Made by a program: the position numbers and the translations under genes. From Thermoanaerobaculia bacterium (GTDB lineage: Bacteria; Acidobacteriota; Thermoanaerobaculia; Multivoradales; J023): 64,000 nt of DNA. The stretch covers positions 248,001 to 312,000 of the forward strand of contig JAUIJL010000001.1 of assembly GCA_030431255.1 (NCBI GenBank), in the 5' to 3' direction. Below are positions 17,315 through 26,042 of the stretch, in pieces. Numbering within the stretch: the first letter of the stretch is position 1; the number at the start of each line of letters is the position of its first letter. The notes below the pieces were generated by a model, which worked only from the letters and a program-made list of their open reading frames with translations, did not search any database and was not told the origin of the DNA.

Positions 17315-18139
17315 TCACCAGTATTGCGCCTCGGAAAGCACCAGCCCGGCGGACGCCAGCATCGACATATGCAGAGCGTATTCGTGGCGGGAGATCGGCC
17401 CGAGATGATCCGCCTTTTCGTATTCGAGCTTGTAGGCCAAGGCATCTACAGCCGCGGCGTTGTCGTCGATATTGGGAATTTGGCTGGGATCGCCGTCGCC
17501 CAGATACCAGGGGCTTTCCAATTCGAGCCGCTTCTGCCGGTGCCAATACTCGACGCTGTAGCGAGCGATCGACGCGGTGGCGAGCAGCGATTCAGCGTCC
17601 CGTGTGGAAAAAGTAGCGCGTATGTCTTCTTCGAGCGCTCTCAGATCGGCAGCGGTCGACTCCGGATCGTCGATATTCAGCAGCGCGCGGATTTTTTCCG
17701 TCCAAAAAAGCTGCTCCTCTGACATGGATTCTTTCAACAAAACGTAGCGGGTCTCGGGATCGGCAGAGACGAAGCGCGCCACCCGTTCGATGTCGGCTTG
17801 GCGAATCGCGCACCCAGCCGGTTGGCTGTCTGCCGCGAGGTCCAGGATCCGGCCGGTGGCGGCGATCGTCAGGGGTGCGAGCCGTGTGCCGACCCGGTTT
17901 CGGGCGGTGATGGCGTAGTCCAACCCTTCGTTGTGGAGACGCCCGGCCTCGTCGTGGGGATTGTTGGGATTGGAAACGTCGGGACGACCGGGAAGCTCGA
18001 CCTCACCGTTTTGGCCGGGAGGCACGATGATCTCACCGTTTTGGCCGAAAGCGGCCCCAGCGGTCGAGAGCGTGACGGCGATAGCGAGCAATGCGAAACC
18101 CACTTTGCGGATTTGGAAGTCAGACGAGTTGGTGAGCAT
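17315..18139 (-). CDS. Exported protein of unknown function
   Basis: A 274-residue protein. The frame extends upstream to 18238, but the ATG at 18139 is preceded by GGAG with good spacing and gives a clear signal peptide (FALLAIAVTLSTAGAAFGQ). Right after the cleavage site the phrase NGE...PPGQNGE is repeated, encoded by a short tandem DNA repeat around 18003-18050. The rest is largely alpha-helical and acidic, with RLHNEGLDYAI and MSEEQLFWTEKI segments, and two internal cysteines at most. No family recognised. It is divergent from the M23 peptidase gene at 18366. Confidence 0.65.
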   Translation of the reverse strand: MLTNSSDFQIRKVGFALLAIAVTLSTAGAAFGQNGEIIVPPGQNGEVELPGRPDVSNPNNPHDEAGRLHNEGLDYAITARNRVGTRLAPLTIAATGRILDLAADSQPAGCAIRQADIERVARFVSADPETRYVLLKESMSEEQLFWTEKIRALLNIDDPESTAADLRALEEDIRATFSTRDAESLLATASIARYSVEYWHRQKRLELESPWYLGDGDPSQIPNIDDNAAAVDALAYKLEYEKADHLGPISRHEYALHMSMLASAGLVLSEAQYW

Positions 18140-18365
18140 AAAAAAATCTCCTTGATCACAGGGAATTTGGCAGGCCGGCAGGCTTTGGGCCGGCCTCGAT
18201 ATGGGACCTCTTCGGCCCGTTGGAGATTCAAAGCGCATTTTTCACTGGATCTCCCTCATTGAATTTCGATTTTTTTTTGACGGGCTTTTAGTCGGATCCT
18301 CGCCGATACGTCAAACGGGAAAGATTGGAGCATGGAGCTTCGATGGAGACCCGAGGAGAGATTTG

Positions 18366-19607
18366 ATGAAACATCCCTGGACCCCTTTAGTGCTGTTGAT
18401 GGCCTTGCTTTTGAGTTTCGGTTCCGTGTCCTTCGCATCGGCGGAGCTCGGACCGCGTGTTGAATGGATCACCGAAGAAGCCCCTGCCACGGCCATGAGC
18501 CTTGAAGTCCCGGCCGACGCCTTCGTGCGTCACGGGGGTCTCATGCCCCGCCACCGCGGATTCGACATCGTGCAGATCTCCTCATTTGAGCTCGGGGATC
18601 ACCATCACGTGGGCTTGGGTGTGCCCGCCGGTGAGTGGATCGTGCATTTTGCCTATGACGGCAACAGCTTCGACCCGGCCGGTGATCTCGAAGACTTTGT
18701 GAAGTCGAAGATCGCGTCCCCCTACTACCTGCCGACGGGCAAGCGTCCCCAAGTCGGCGACCGCAGCTTCGTGGAGCTGGAAGGTGAGCTCGGCACCCTG
18801 TGGATCACCCACGAAGGTTGGAACGTCTATTCGTTTTTGATCTACGGCGGCCTCGAGCAGATGTCACCCCGTTTGATCGAGCGTTTGATCAAAGGCTGGA
18901 GCCTGGAGCAAACGGATCCGATCTACATCGCTCCCGAGGATCGCGGCAATTGGTCGTCCGGCATGGAGCTGAAGGTGGACACCGCCGTGCCCAGCTCCGC
19001 CACGGCGCCGTCGATGAAAATGCCTTGGTCGAAATGGAATAAATACACCTACTCCGGCGGACCCCATCACCCCTGGTACACCGGCAACGGCTGCAGCAAC
19101 ATCTACTACCACAGGGATATGAGCGGGGTGGATTTCGCCCTGCCCAACAACACGGACGTGCTGGCAGCGGCCGGCGGCACCGTGACCTATTCCGGCAATG
19201 CCGGTGACGGCCGGGGAAACTTCGTGCGGATCAAGCACTCGGGCGGAGTCGATTCGGAGTATTGGCATCTCACCAGCACCAGCGTCAGCTCGGGGTCCGT
19301 GTCCCAAGGCAAGCTGATCGGCAAGTCCGGCGCCAACCACCTACATTTCGAGCTGCGCAAGACCAGCGACAACAGCCGATTCTCGACCCACGGCGTGTCG
19401 ATCGACGGTTACACCATCTACGCCCTACAGTCGTCCTTCAGCGACAACTTGGCCTACAACTATCAGGGCACGTTGATCCGGGGCTCCGGATACCAAGCCT
19501 ATGTTTGGCATTGTGACCAATGGGTGAAGCGTTGGCAGGGCACCAGCCAAACCATCGTCGCCGGCAGCTCGACCCTGGTGACGTCGACCAATACCAAAAT
19601 CCCTTGA
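18366..19607 (+). CDS. Exported M23-family metallopeptidase
   Basis: A 413-residue protein. The ATG at 18366 follows GGAGAG and starts a signal peptide ending near SASAE; the frame is open further upstream from 18201 but without such features. The C-terminal half is an M23/LytM-type domain: YYHRDMSGVDFALP supplies the first His and Asp, GGTVTYSGNAGDGRGNFVRIKH follows, then YWHL and the HLHFE zinc/catalytic motif. The spacing between the first His and Asp is wider than the usual HxGxD, so either the His is displaced or a ligand is lost. M23 enzymes cut peptidoglycan cross-bridges or act as endopeptidase regulators. It is followed by a second M23 gene 113 bases downstream. Confidence 0.85.
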   Translation: MKHPWTPLVLLMALLLSFGSVSFASAELGPRVEWITEEAPATAMSLEVPADAFVRHGGLMPRHRGFDIVQISSFELGDHHHVGLGVPAGEWIVHFAYDGNSFDPAGDLEDFVKSKIASPYYLPTGKRPQVGDRSFVELEGELGTLWITHEGWNVYSFLIYGGLEQMSPRLIERLIKGWSLEQTDPIYIAPEDRGNWSSGMELKVDTAVPSSATAPSMKMPWSKWNKYTYSGGPHHPWYTGNGCSNIYYHRDMSGVDFALPNNTDVLAAAGGTVTYSGNAGDGRGNFVRIKHSGGVDSEYWHLTSTSVSSGSVSQGKLIGKSGANHLHFELRKTSDNSRFSTHGVSIDGYTIYALQSSFSDNLAYNYQGTLIRGSGYQAYVWHCDQWVKRWQGTSQTIVAGSSTLVTSTNTKIP

Positions 19608-19720
19608 GCCGGTTGGCTCGATGCTCCAAAAAACTTTGCAAGCACAGCCTTCTATTTCGAGCCGGCCCGTCGAAACATCACTTGATGTATCCGGTGTGAT
19701 TCAAACATGAGGAATACGCC

Positions 19721-20854
19721 ATGAAAGCTTTTCAGATATCCACTATTGCCTTGGCCTTGATCGTCGCGATGACCTTTGCCTTGGGATCGGCGACGTCCGC
19801 GGATGCCGCGGGCTCCCAGCTCTTGGACGAGGATTTCATAGAAGACGGCTGGGCCGTCTACCACGACGAGCTCTTCGACGTGACCCTCGAATATCCCGCG
19901 AATTGGCGGGTCAAGCCCCATGGTGGCTTGTTGGATCAGGGTGGGGTCGTGACCTTCATCGCCCCGAGCGCTCGTTCCGCCTCGAGCTTGTCGGACCCTC
20001 ACGACAGCGGTAGCGAGATTGTATTCGGTCCATATTTGACCGCTCTGGAGCGGGATATGACCGTGTCGGAGTGGCGCCAAAAGCGGCAGGATCTATTCGC
20101 GCCCTACGCCAAGTCCGAAAGTGTTCTGCTGAGCGCCGAGAAAGTCCGGGTGGCCGAGGTCGAGGGTCTGCGCACGGTGGAGCACAATCCGCTCGGGCTT
20201 TCGCGCTCGACCGACTTCGCCCGCGGGGAGATGGTGTGGTTTCTGTGGGACAACGCTGATGAGGACTTGACGGACATCTACGACCGCATGCTGGCGTCGA
20301 TCCGCTTCGGCAAAGGGGCGCCGAGCTCGCTGCAGGGGCTCTATGGTGACGGATTCATCAGCTCGCCGCTGGAATACCCAGAGCCCGAGGCGGCCGAGAA
20401 GTCTCTCTTGCTCAACTTCCGGGTGCCCCTGAACGGTTATAACGTGGCCAAATGCAGCAATACCCACGGATCGGTTTACACCGAATACGCCATCGACGTC
20501 TTTCTCAACACGGGCACGCAGGTCTATGCGGCCGCCAACGGTGAGGTGATCTTCAGGGATTGGTCCGGCAACTACGGCAAGCTGATCAAGGTCAATACCG
20601 AGCCTCACGAGCACTTCTACGGCCACCTGTCTTCCTACCTCTACGTCTACGTGGGTTTGAATGTCAACAAAGGCAGCGTCATCGCTTTGAGCGGTGACAC
20701 CGGCTTGGGCGACGCCCACCTGCACTTCGAGGTTCGTGAGCGCTATGCCAACGTGGGTGTAGATATGCGCTATATCGGTGGCTTCATCGAGAACGGCAGC
20801 TACCCCTCCCAAAACGGAGTGGCGGTCACGAGCTGTGGCTATTGGTGGTATTGA
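19721..20854 (+). CDS. Exported M23 metallopeptidase with N-terminal PsbP-like region
   Basis: A 377-residue protein with a signal peptide (residues 1-29, ending SADAAG). Residues about 45-195 contain VYHDELFDVTLEYPANWRV and VTFIAPSA, a pattern seen in PsbP-like domains. The C-terminal M23 domain has NTHGSVYTEYAIDVFL, where the His and Asp ligands are separated by an insert typical of the YAIDF subgroup, then AAANGEVIF, YGHL, and the HLHFE motif near residue 330. Cys pairs (KCSNT, TSCGY) suggest a disulfide. Together with its upstream paralogue it probably remodels or cleaves peptidoglycan or an external substrate outside the cytoplasm. Confidence 0.87.
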   Translation: MKAFQISTIALALIVAMTFALGSATSADAAGSQLLDEDFIEDGWAVYHDELFDVTLEYPANWRVKPHGGLLDQGGVVTFIAPSARSASSLSDPHDSGSEIVFGPYLTALERDMTVSEWRQKRQDLFAPYAKSESVLLSAEKVRVAEVEGLRTVEHNPLGLSRSTDFARGEMVWFLWDNADEDLTDIYDRMLASIRFGKGAPSSLQGLYGDGFISSPLEYPEPEAAEKSLLLNFRVPLNGYNVAKCSNTHGSVYTEYAIDVFLNTGTQVYAAANGEVIFRDWSGNYGKLIKVNTEPHEHFYGHLSSYLYVYVGLNVNKGSVIALSGDTGLGDAHLHFEVRERYANVGVDMRYIGGFIENGSYPSQNGVAVTSCGYWWY

Positions 20855-20882
20855 TCAATTCCTGATCCCCACCTGAGGTTGA

Positions 20883-20919
20883 GAGAACGCCGGATGGGCC
20901 AGTCCCGCCCGGCGTTCTC
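20883..20919. terminator. Strong hairpin after the M23 gene pair
   Basis: GAGAACGCCGG (20883-20893) pairs perfectly with CCGGCGTTCTC (20909-20919) around a 15-base loop. It sits about 30 bases after the stop of the second M23 gene and about 80 bases beyond the stop of the convergent gene at 20997. Only a weak T-containing run (GTCATATTGTG) follows on the plus strand, so it is a probable bidirectional terminator with moderate support. Confidence 0.55.
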
Positions 20920-20996
20920 GTCATATTGTGCAGGGATCAGTCTCTCCGAGCGGCCATAACGAAGAGGTGCCGGACTCGGGCTATCTTGCGATTCCG

Positions 20997-23177
20997 CTAT
21001 TTGGCAGATGCTTCCGTATACCCCAGCCCGTCCCCGTCGAAACGACCTTCACTACATAGGAAGTAGAGCTCTCCCGTCTCGTCGATGTAGGTGCCGCCCG
21101 CCTTGTTGAAATCGCAATAATGGAAGCTGAGGCCGCCGAAGCCGATTTTACCGTCGCTATTGTCGACGTAGTAGGTCTTATATTCTCCGTTATTCGGATA
21201 GGGCATAAATTTCGAATCTGTTTGGATGGCCCACACCTTGTTTTCGTCGCTGATTTGATTGGGATTGAAGAGGCAGACGAACCAATTCTTGCCGTCCGAA
21301 TCCCGGAGGTAGTCGCAATTCTGGGCCGCATCTTGAAAGCGAGCCTTCGCGGACTGAGACGGCACGTTCGTCCAGGTCCGTCCGGGATCGATCGAGTCGA
21401 AGTGCTTCGATCTCAACACCCATAGCCTTCGATCATCTCCCTCGTCGCCGATGGCAAGAACGTATTCTGGACCGGGGCCTACGGTGAAGGTGGCGATGTC
21501 GGGCGAGTGGACGCCAGGGGGGCGAAGGATCGTACTGTACTTTTTCACGTCCTCCGGGTCGGTGACATCGAGAAAGAGGATGCCGTCCGGGTGGTCGCCG
21601 ATCTTCGGGTCGCCGTGCACTACCACCATCATGATCGCGGCACCGTGATGCTCATCACCGACCCGACCGACCTGAGCCGGGTGAGACCATTTACCGAAGG
21701 CGTCCGCCGAGCCGTTCAACTGATGACACCAAACGATTTTTCCCCCTCCGGCGCTCAGGGCCTGATGCTTCCAGATCCAGATGACACCCCCGGTATCGTG
21801 GCTGAGGGTGCCCATGTAGTAGCGGTCGGCGGTGCCGACCGCCACTTGGTCCGGCAGCCGGGCAATGCTCTGGACGTGCCATTTATTGAACGCGCCCCCG
21901 CCGTTCTTGACCTCTTTGCAGCCTTCGGCGGAGAGTTCAGCCTTGAATTCATAGTTGTCGTCGCCTTTCTCCATGGCAGACTTCAGTGAGCGCTTGGTCA
22001 GGGTCCGAACCCGGGGTCCAACCGGCGCGAGGCCGAATTCGCAAGTGCCGCCGCAAGGTCCATGGTCCTGGGTGTGTATCAGAAGCGGTGCGTTGTCGCC
22101 TTTCGACATTTGGTTTGGGGCGTCCCACGCTGCTACATATCCGGTTTTCCCGGATCCGTCTTGGACTTGAATGGTGTAGGTGCCTGGTTTGCCCTCGACC
22201 GGCCGAATCACAAAGTCGCAGTCCGGTTTCTTGCAGCTCTCATAATCCCCATAGAAGACCTTTAAGGGATTGCCACCGTGCACGAGGCCGGTGTGGGCTC
22301 CCCACGAAGCGATGATCCCGTGATCGCCTTTTCTATTCCTGACTCGAATGGTGTAAGTATCCGCCTTGCCCTGGATCGGCTCGAAGCGGAAGTCGCAATC
22401 GTATTCGACACAATTCTCAAAGGGGCCACCGTATGCTCTGAGGTCGTTTTCAGCCTTGCCCCGCCCCATGTGCAGATCCCATGCGGCCACCGTCCCGGTT
22501 CTTTCTGGAGCCTCGACTTGCATGGTGTAGGCACCGTTTAGGGGCATGGGCGTCAGCTTGAACTGGCAGTCGTTCTTCGCACAGCTGCTGTAGCTACCCA
22601 CATAGACTTGCAGGGGATGGCGGCCGTTGATCGGACCTGTGTGGGCACCCCAGGCTGCGATGTAGCCGGTTTTGCCGTTCTGGTCTCCGACCTCAATCGT
22701 GTAGGTATCCGGTTTGCCCTTGATGGGTTTGACGATGAAGGAACAGTCGTCTTTCATGCAGGAGTTGTAATCTCCCTTGTGCACCTTGAGTGGGTTGCCG
22801 CCGTTTGACAATCCCGCGTGGGCACCCCAAGAGGCCACGATACCTGTTTCTCCCTCGGGATTGCGCACCTCGATGGTGTAGGTGTCGTCTTCGCCATCAA
22901 TGGGTCGGAAGGTAAAGACGCAATCGTTGCCCTTGCAGCTGTCGTAGGTGTCGGCGTAAATCATGAGTGGATTGCCGCCGTCTTTGATTTCGACGTGAGC
23001 GCCCAAGGCTGCCACGACACCTTGCTTGCCGCTCGGGGTCTCGATGCCTATTCGATAGCTTCCGAAAGGTATGCCGTCGGCGAGCAGTGGCGAGGCGGGT
23101 GTTACTGCAATCGCCCAGACGAGCAAGCAGCCGAGTGAGAAGCCGAATGAAATGTTTTTGTTGGAAGAGTGGGCCAA
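20997..23177 (-). CDS. Exported six-repeat Cys-pair protein with C-terminal propeller-like domain
   Basis: The frame is open from an ATG at 23204, but a TTG at 23177 has AAAGGAG six bases upstream and gives a better signal peptide (cleavage near LLADG); that gives 726 residues. Residues about 45-390 contain six units of 56-60 residues, each with a GxxGxVAAWGAHTG motif, a GGNPLKV motif, and a cysteine pair CxxxxC (CxxxC in the last) at about 81/86, 140/145, 199/204, 256/261, 315/320 and 375/379. Six such units would make two beta-trefoils. The remaining 320 residues include IARLPDQVAVGT and LAIGDEGDDRRLWVL phrases of a propeller-like fold. No catalytic motif is seen; binding of a carbohydrate or surface ligand is a guess. 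Confidence 0.7.
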   Translation of the reverse strand: MAHSSNKNISFGFSLGCLLVWAIAVTPASPLLADGIPFGSYRIGIETPSGKQGVVAALGAHVEIKDGGNPLMIYADTYDSCKGNDCVFTFRPIDGEDDTYTIEVRNPEGETGIVASWGAHAGLSNGGNPLKVHKGDYNSCMKDDCSFIVKPIKGKPDTYTIEVGDQNGKTGYIAAWGAHTGPINGRHPLQVYVGSYSSCAKNDCQFKLTPMPLNGAYTMQVEAPERTGTVAAWDLHMGRGKAENDLRAYGGPFENCVEYDCDFRFEPIQGKADTYTIRVRNRKGDHGIIASWGAHTGLVHGGNPLKVFYGDYESCKKPDCDFVIRPVEGKPGTYTIQVQDGSGKTGYVAAWDAPNQMSKGDNAPLLIHTQDHGPCGGTCEFGLAPVGPRVRTLTKRSLKSAMEKGDDNYEFKAELSAEGCKEVKNGGGAFNKWHVQSIARLPDQVAVGTADRYYMGTLSHDTGGVIWIWKHQALSAGGGKIVWCHQLNGSADAFGKWSHPAQVGRVGDEHHGAAIMMVVVHGDPKIGDHPDGILFLDVTDPEDVKKYSTILRPPGVHSPDIATFTVGPGPEYVLAIGDEGDDRRLWVLRSKHFDSIDPGRTWTNVPSQSAKARFQDAAQNCDYLRDSDGKNWFVCLFNPNQISDENKVWAIQTDSKFMPYPNNGEYKTYYVDNSDGKIGFGGLSFHYCDFNKAGGTYIDETGELYFLCSEGRFDGDGLGYTEASAK

Positions 23178-23248
23178 GGATAGCTCCTTTTGAGTGACGG
23201 ACATGATAGGAACAACAAGAATAAGTCATTCTTCTATCTAGGTCGACC

Positions 23249-24586
23249 TCACTCAGCGGGCACGGTCGACGACCAAGACGCCGTATCGCCGGACTCGAAG
23301 CCGTCGCCGAAGAGTGGGAAGAGGTAGAGTTGGCCGAGGATGCTCTCGTCGGAGATGTCACTTGCCGAGGAGCCTTGGCTTTGCCAGACCACCATGATCC
23401 GGCCATCGGCTGCGGCCGAGGCGCTCGGTGCGGATTGGGAGCCGGTAGTGTACGTGTTGACTTGGAACGGGCTGCCGGCTGGGCTGCCGTCGGAAGCGAG
23501 GCGCAGGGCGCTGATGCTCGCGCCTTGGGGGTCGTCCGGCTCGGAGCTTTCGCTTTGCCAAAGGACCAAGGTGCCGCCGTCCCCTTGGCCGACGATGTGC
23601 GGCTGCATGGGCTCGGTTTCGCTAAGCCTGCTGATCCGCAGCTCGCCGGCGAGGGATTGGCCGGTGGATGACAGCCGTCGACTTTGAATCGAGGTGTTGA
23701 CCCCCTCTTGATGTTGGGACCGATCGCTTCGCCACACCACGGTGAATTCGTTATTCGTGACGGCGGTGATGGCCGGTTGGCTCTGGTCGCCGGAGGTGAT
23801 GCCGTTCACTTGGAATTCTTGACCCGCGAGCTGGCCATTGGAGCTGAGCCGCCGTCCTCGGATGCCGCCGGAGATGTCTTCGGGGGCGTCGCGGCTCCGC
23901 CAGACGACCAGGAATTCGCCGTTTTCACCGCGGGCCAGGGCCGGGCTGTCCTGGGGGCCGGTGGTGTAGGCATTGACTTGGAGCTCGGGCGCAGTGGGTG
24001 TGCCGGTCGAGGAGAAGAAACGGGCCTGGATGCTGCTCAAGGAGCTGTCGCTGCCGGCGGATTGATCGCTCTGCCAAACCACCACGAAGCCGCCGTCGGG
24101 TGCCGTCGCGACTTTCGGCGCGCGCTGATAGTAGAGGGTGGAGGTGTCCACTTGAAAAGCGTTGCCGATAGCGGTGCCATTCAGGTCATAGCGTTGGGCC
24201 TGAACACCGGTGAGCGCGTTACCTCCTTGCCAGAAGGCCCAAGTCACGACGAATCCCCCGTCCGGGCGGGCCGCCACCGCGGGATCGTATTGGGGGGAGG
24301 TGGTAGCGCCGACGGCGAATTGACCACCGATCGAGCTGCCATCGGAGCTGTATCGTTGACCCTGAATGCTGAGGCTGGAGGATTCCGGGCTGCCGAAGCT
24401 CTGCCAGAGCACGACAAAGCCGCCGTCGGCGGTGGACGCCACCGCCGGGTCCAGCTGAGCTCCGGTGGTATAGGTGTTGACTTGAAATTCCGAGCCCAGG
24501 GTCGGGTCAGAAGCTCGGCTGGGAGCCACTGAGCAAACTGTCATCGACATCGCTACCCAAAAAGTCACAGAGGATCTTTGATACAT
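23249..24586 (-). CDS. Exported FVVxWQS-repeat protein with DGFESGD tail
   Basis: A 445-residue protein; ATG 24586 is preceded by GGGAGGAG. A signal peptide covers about residues 1-25. The mature part is made of about six or seven repeats of 55-60 residues with the form DPAVAxxxDGGFVVxWQS followed by IQGQRYSSxGxxxGxxFxVNTYTTGxQ, a repeat common in exported and adhesin-like proteins and probably a beta-propeller. It ends with the tail core DGFESGD and ASWSS, like the NHL protein at the start of the window. It directly precedes (upstream in transcription) the Cys-pair repeat protein with a 71-base gap, so they may be co-expressed. Confidence 0.82.
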   Translation of the reverse strand: MYQRSSVTFWVAMSMTVCSVAPSRASDPTLGSEFQVNTYTTGAQLDPAVASTADGGFVVLWQSFGSPESSSLSIQGQRYSSDGSSIGGQFAVGATTSPQYDPAVAARPDGGFVVTWAFWQGGNALTGVQAQRYDLNGTAIGNAFQVDTSTLYYQRAPKVATAPDGGFVVVWQSDQSAGSDSSLSSIQARFFSSTGTPTAPELQVNAYTTGPQDSPALARGENGEFLVVWRSRDAPEDISGGIRGRRLSSNGQLAGQEFQVNGITSGDQSQPAITAVTNNEFTVVWRSDRSQHQEGVNTSIQSRRLSSTGQSLAGELRISRLSETEPMQPHIVGQGDGGTLVLWQSESSEPDDPQGASISALRLASDGSPAGSPFQVNTYTTGSQSAPSASAAADGRIMVVWQSQGSSASDISDESILGQLYLFPLFGDGFESGDTASWSSTVPAE

Positions 24587-24619
24587 CGGACTCCTCCCAA
24601 GATGGAATGGTCGGCTGAA

Positions 24620-25825
24620 TCAACCGACTGACTCGAATTCGATGCCGGCCGCTTGAAGACGCTGGAGCAGTGGATCTCCGAGGGCCGCGACCGGGGTCAG
24701 ATGGCCGAAGCGAGCGGGTAGATCGTCCCGGTCGAAGGCCATGCAAAGGGCCGACTCGGCGAGCATCTTGGAGGTCTCGCCGTATCCCGGATCGCCGCCT
24801 CGGACCTCGGTGATCACCTTCTGGTCCCCCGCCCGGCCGAGAAAGGTCACGCGGAAGCTGCTCTTGGCCCGGGTTTGGGCGTCGGGGCCTTCGCCGGAGG
24901 TGCGCATGCGCAACAAGAGCTTGCGGGTGGGAGGAAGCTGGGCCATGGTGAACACCCCACCGAGCAGGGCGCCGCCCGCGACCAGGCGCGGAAGGGAGCC
25001 GATTCTCATGGAGTGTCCGTAGCGAAAGTCAGGGCCGAATTCTTCCACCTGTCGGGCGCTGCGCAACACGATGACCGGATCGATGGTCGGCATGGGGCAA
25101 ATCCAGCCTTTGACCTTCGATTCGTAGCGCACGCGGGTGCGCAGGGGACGGACCTTTCTGGCGCTCGGCTGCCCGTCGGCCTTCGAGCCCTTGGCGTTCG
25201 GGCTGTTGTGGTTCGGCCTCTTCGCCCCCCGGCCCATGCCCGCCATGGCCTCCACCGCCGACTGCCAGGTGCCGCCGGAAAGGGTTCCTTTTGCCGAGAC
25301 GATGCCTTCGATGCGAATGGGTTGGTCGGAAGGTAGTTGGCGTGCGGTAAAGAGGGCGCCGAAGTCATGGGGAATGCTGTCGAAACCGCAACAGCTCACC
25401 AAGCGCAGCTGTTTCTTTTCAGCCTCAGGCCCGTAGGCCCGACGAATGCGGCTGACGAATTCGGGCTCGCCGGTGATGTCGAGGTAGTCGGCGCCACCGG
25501 CGACGCAAGCGGCGACCACCGGCTCGCCGTAGCGGGCGTAGGGGCCGACAGTGGTGGCCACCACCCGGGCTTGGCCGGCCATGGACTCGAGCGACGGGGC
25601 ATCGCCGAGCTGTGCTTGTAGAAGCTCCGGTTGAGGCGCCTCTCCGCCGAGCGTTTCAAGTCGCAGGGCGAGGGCTTCGAGCTTGGCGAGATCACGGCCC
25701 GCCATCGCCCAGCTCAGCTGCTCGCCCCCGTGTTTTTTCCCGTGTTTTTTAAGGTATTCAGCGGTGAGGGCGCCGGTGAAACCCGTGGCCCCGAAAAGGA
25801 CGATGTCGAATTTTTTGCTGGTCAT
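24620..25825 (-). CDS. Saccharopine dehydrogenase-like / trans-acting enoyl reductase family protein
   Basis: A 401-residue protein. The ATG at 25825 begins MTSKKFDIVLFGATGFTG, a perfect Rossmann start (GATGFTG), so the longer frame to 25903 is not used. Other family blocks are MAGRDLAKLE, VGPYARYGEPVVAAC, DITGEPEF and SCCGFDSIPHDFG. This matches the saccharopine dehydrogenase NADP-binding family that includes mycobacterial trans-acting enoyl reductases and eukaryotic SCCPDH. Bacterial members are generally uncharacterised oxidoreductases, often tied to lipid metabolism. It is not likely to be a true lysine-pathway saccharopine dehydrogenase, despite the lysine-related genes nearby. Confidence 0.87.
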   Translation of the reverse strand: MTSKKFDIVLFGATGFTGALTAEYLKKHGKKHGGEQLSWAMAGRDLAKLEALALRLETLGGEAPQPELLQAQLGDAPSLESMAGQARVVATTVGPYARYGEPVVAACVAGGADYLDITGEPEFVSRIRRAYGPEAEKKQLRLVSCCGFDSIPHDFGALFTARQLPSDQPIRIEGIVSAKGTLSGGTWQSAVEAMAGMGRGAKRPNHNSPNAKGSKADGQPSARKVRPLRTRVRYESKVKGWICPMPTIDPVIVLRSARQVEEFGPDFRYGHSMRIGSLPRLVAGGALLGGVFTMAQLPPTRKLLLRMRTSGEGPDAQTRAKSSFRVTFLGRAGDQKVITEVRGGDPGYGETSKMLAESALCMAFDRDDLPARFGHLTPVAALGDPLLQRLQAAGIEFESVG

Positions 25826-26042
25826 GAGAGTGCCATTGTAGCGCGCCGTGTGGGCTCGATGCGAAAGTCGAGGTGGGGTCCCGCAGCACAGAGCCCGTCC
25901 CACCGAGCGCGGGGGAGATAAGATGGAATGGATTTGGTGGATCTAAGGTCGCTGGTGGATTTGTGGTCGGAAGGACGCTGTTGCAAGCACGAGAGGTGCT
26001 CTACGAAGATGCTGACAGGGTGACTGAGAGGGGAAGCATTTT

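Noticed and set aside
19606-19635. GAGCC/GGCTC hairpin after the first M23 gene as a terminator
   Set aside because: The stem is only five pairs and is not followed by a T run on the coding strand.
25928-26023. A 31-codon plus-strand frame with three cysteines before the amidase gene
   Set aside because: No ribosome site, no homology recognised, and too short to support without conservation data.
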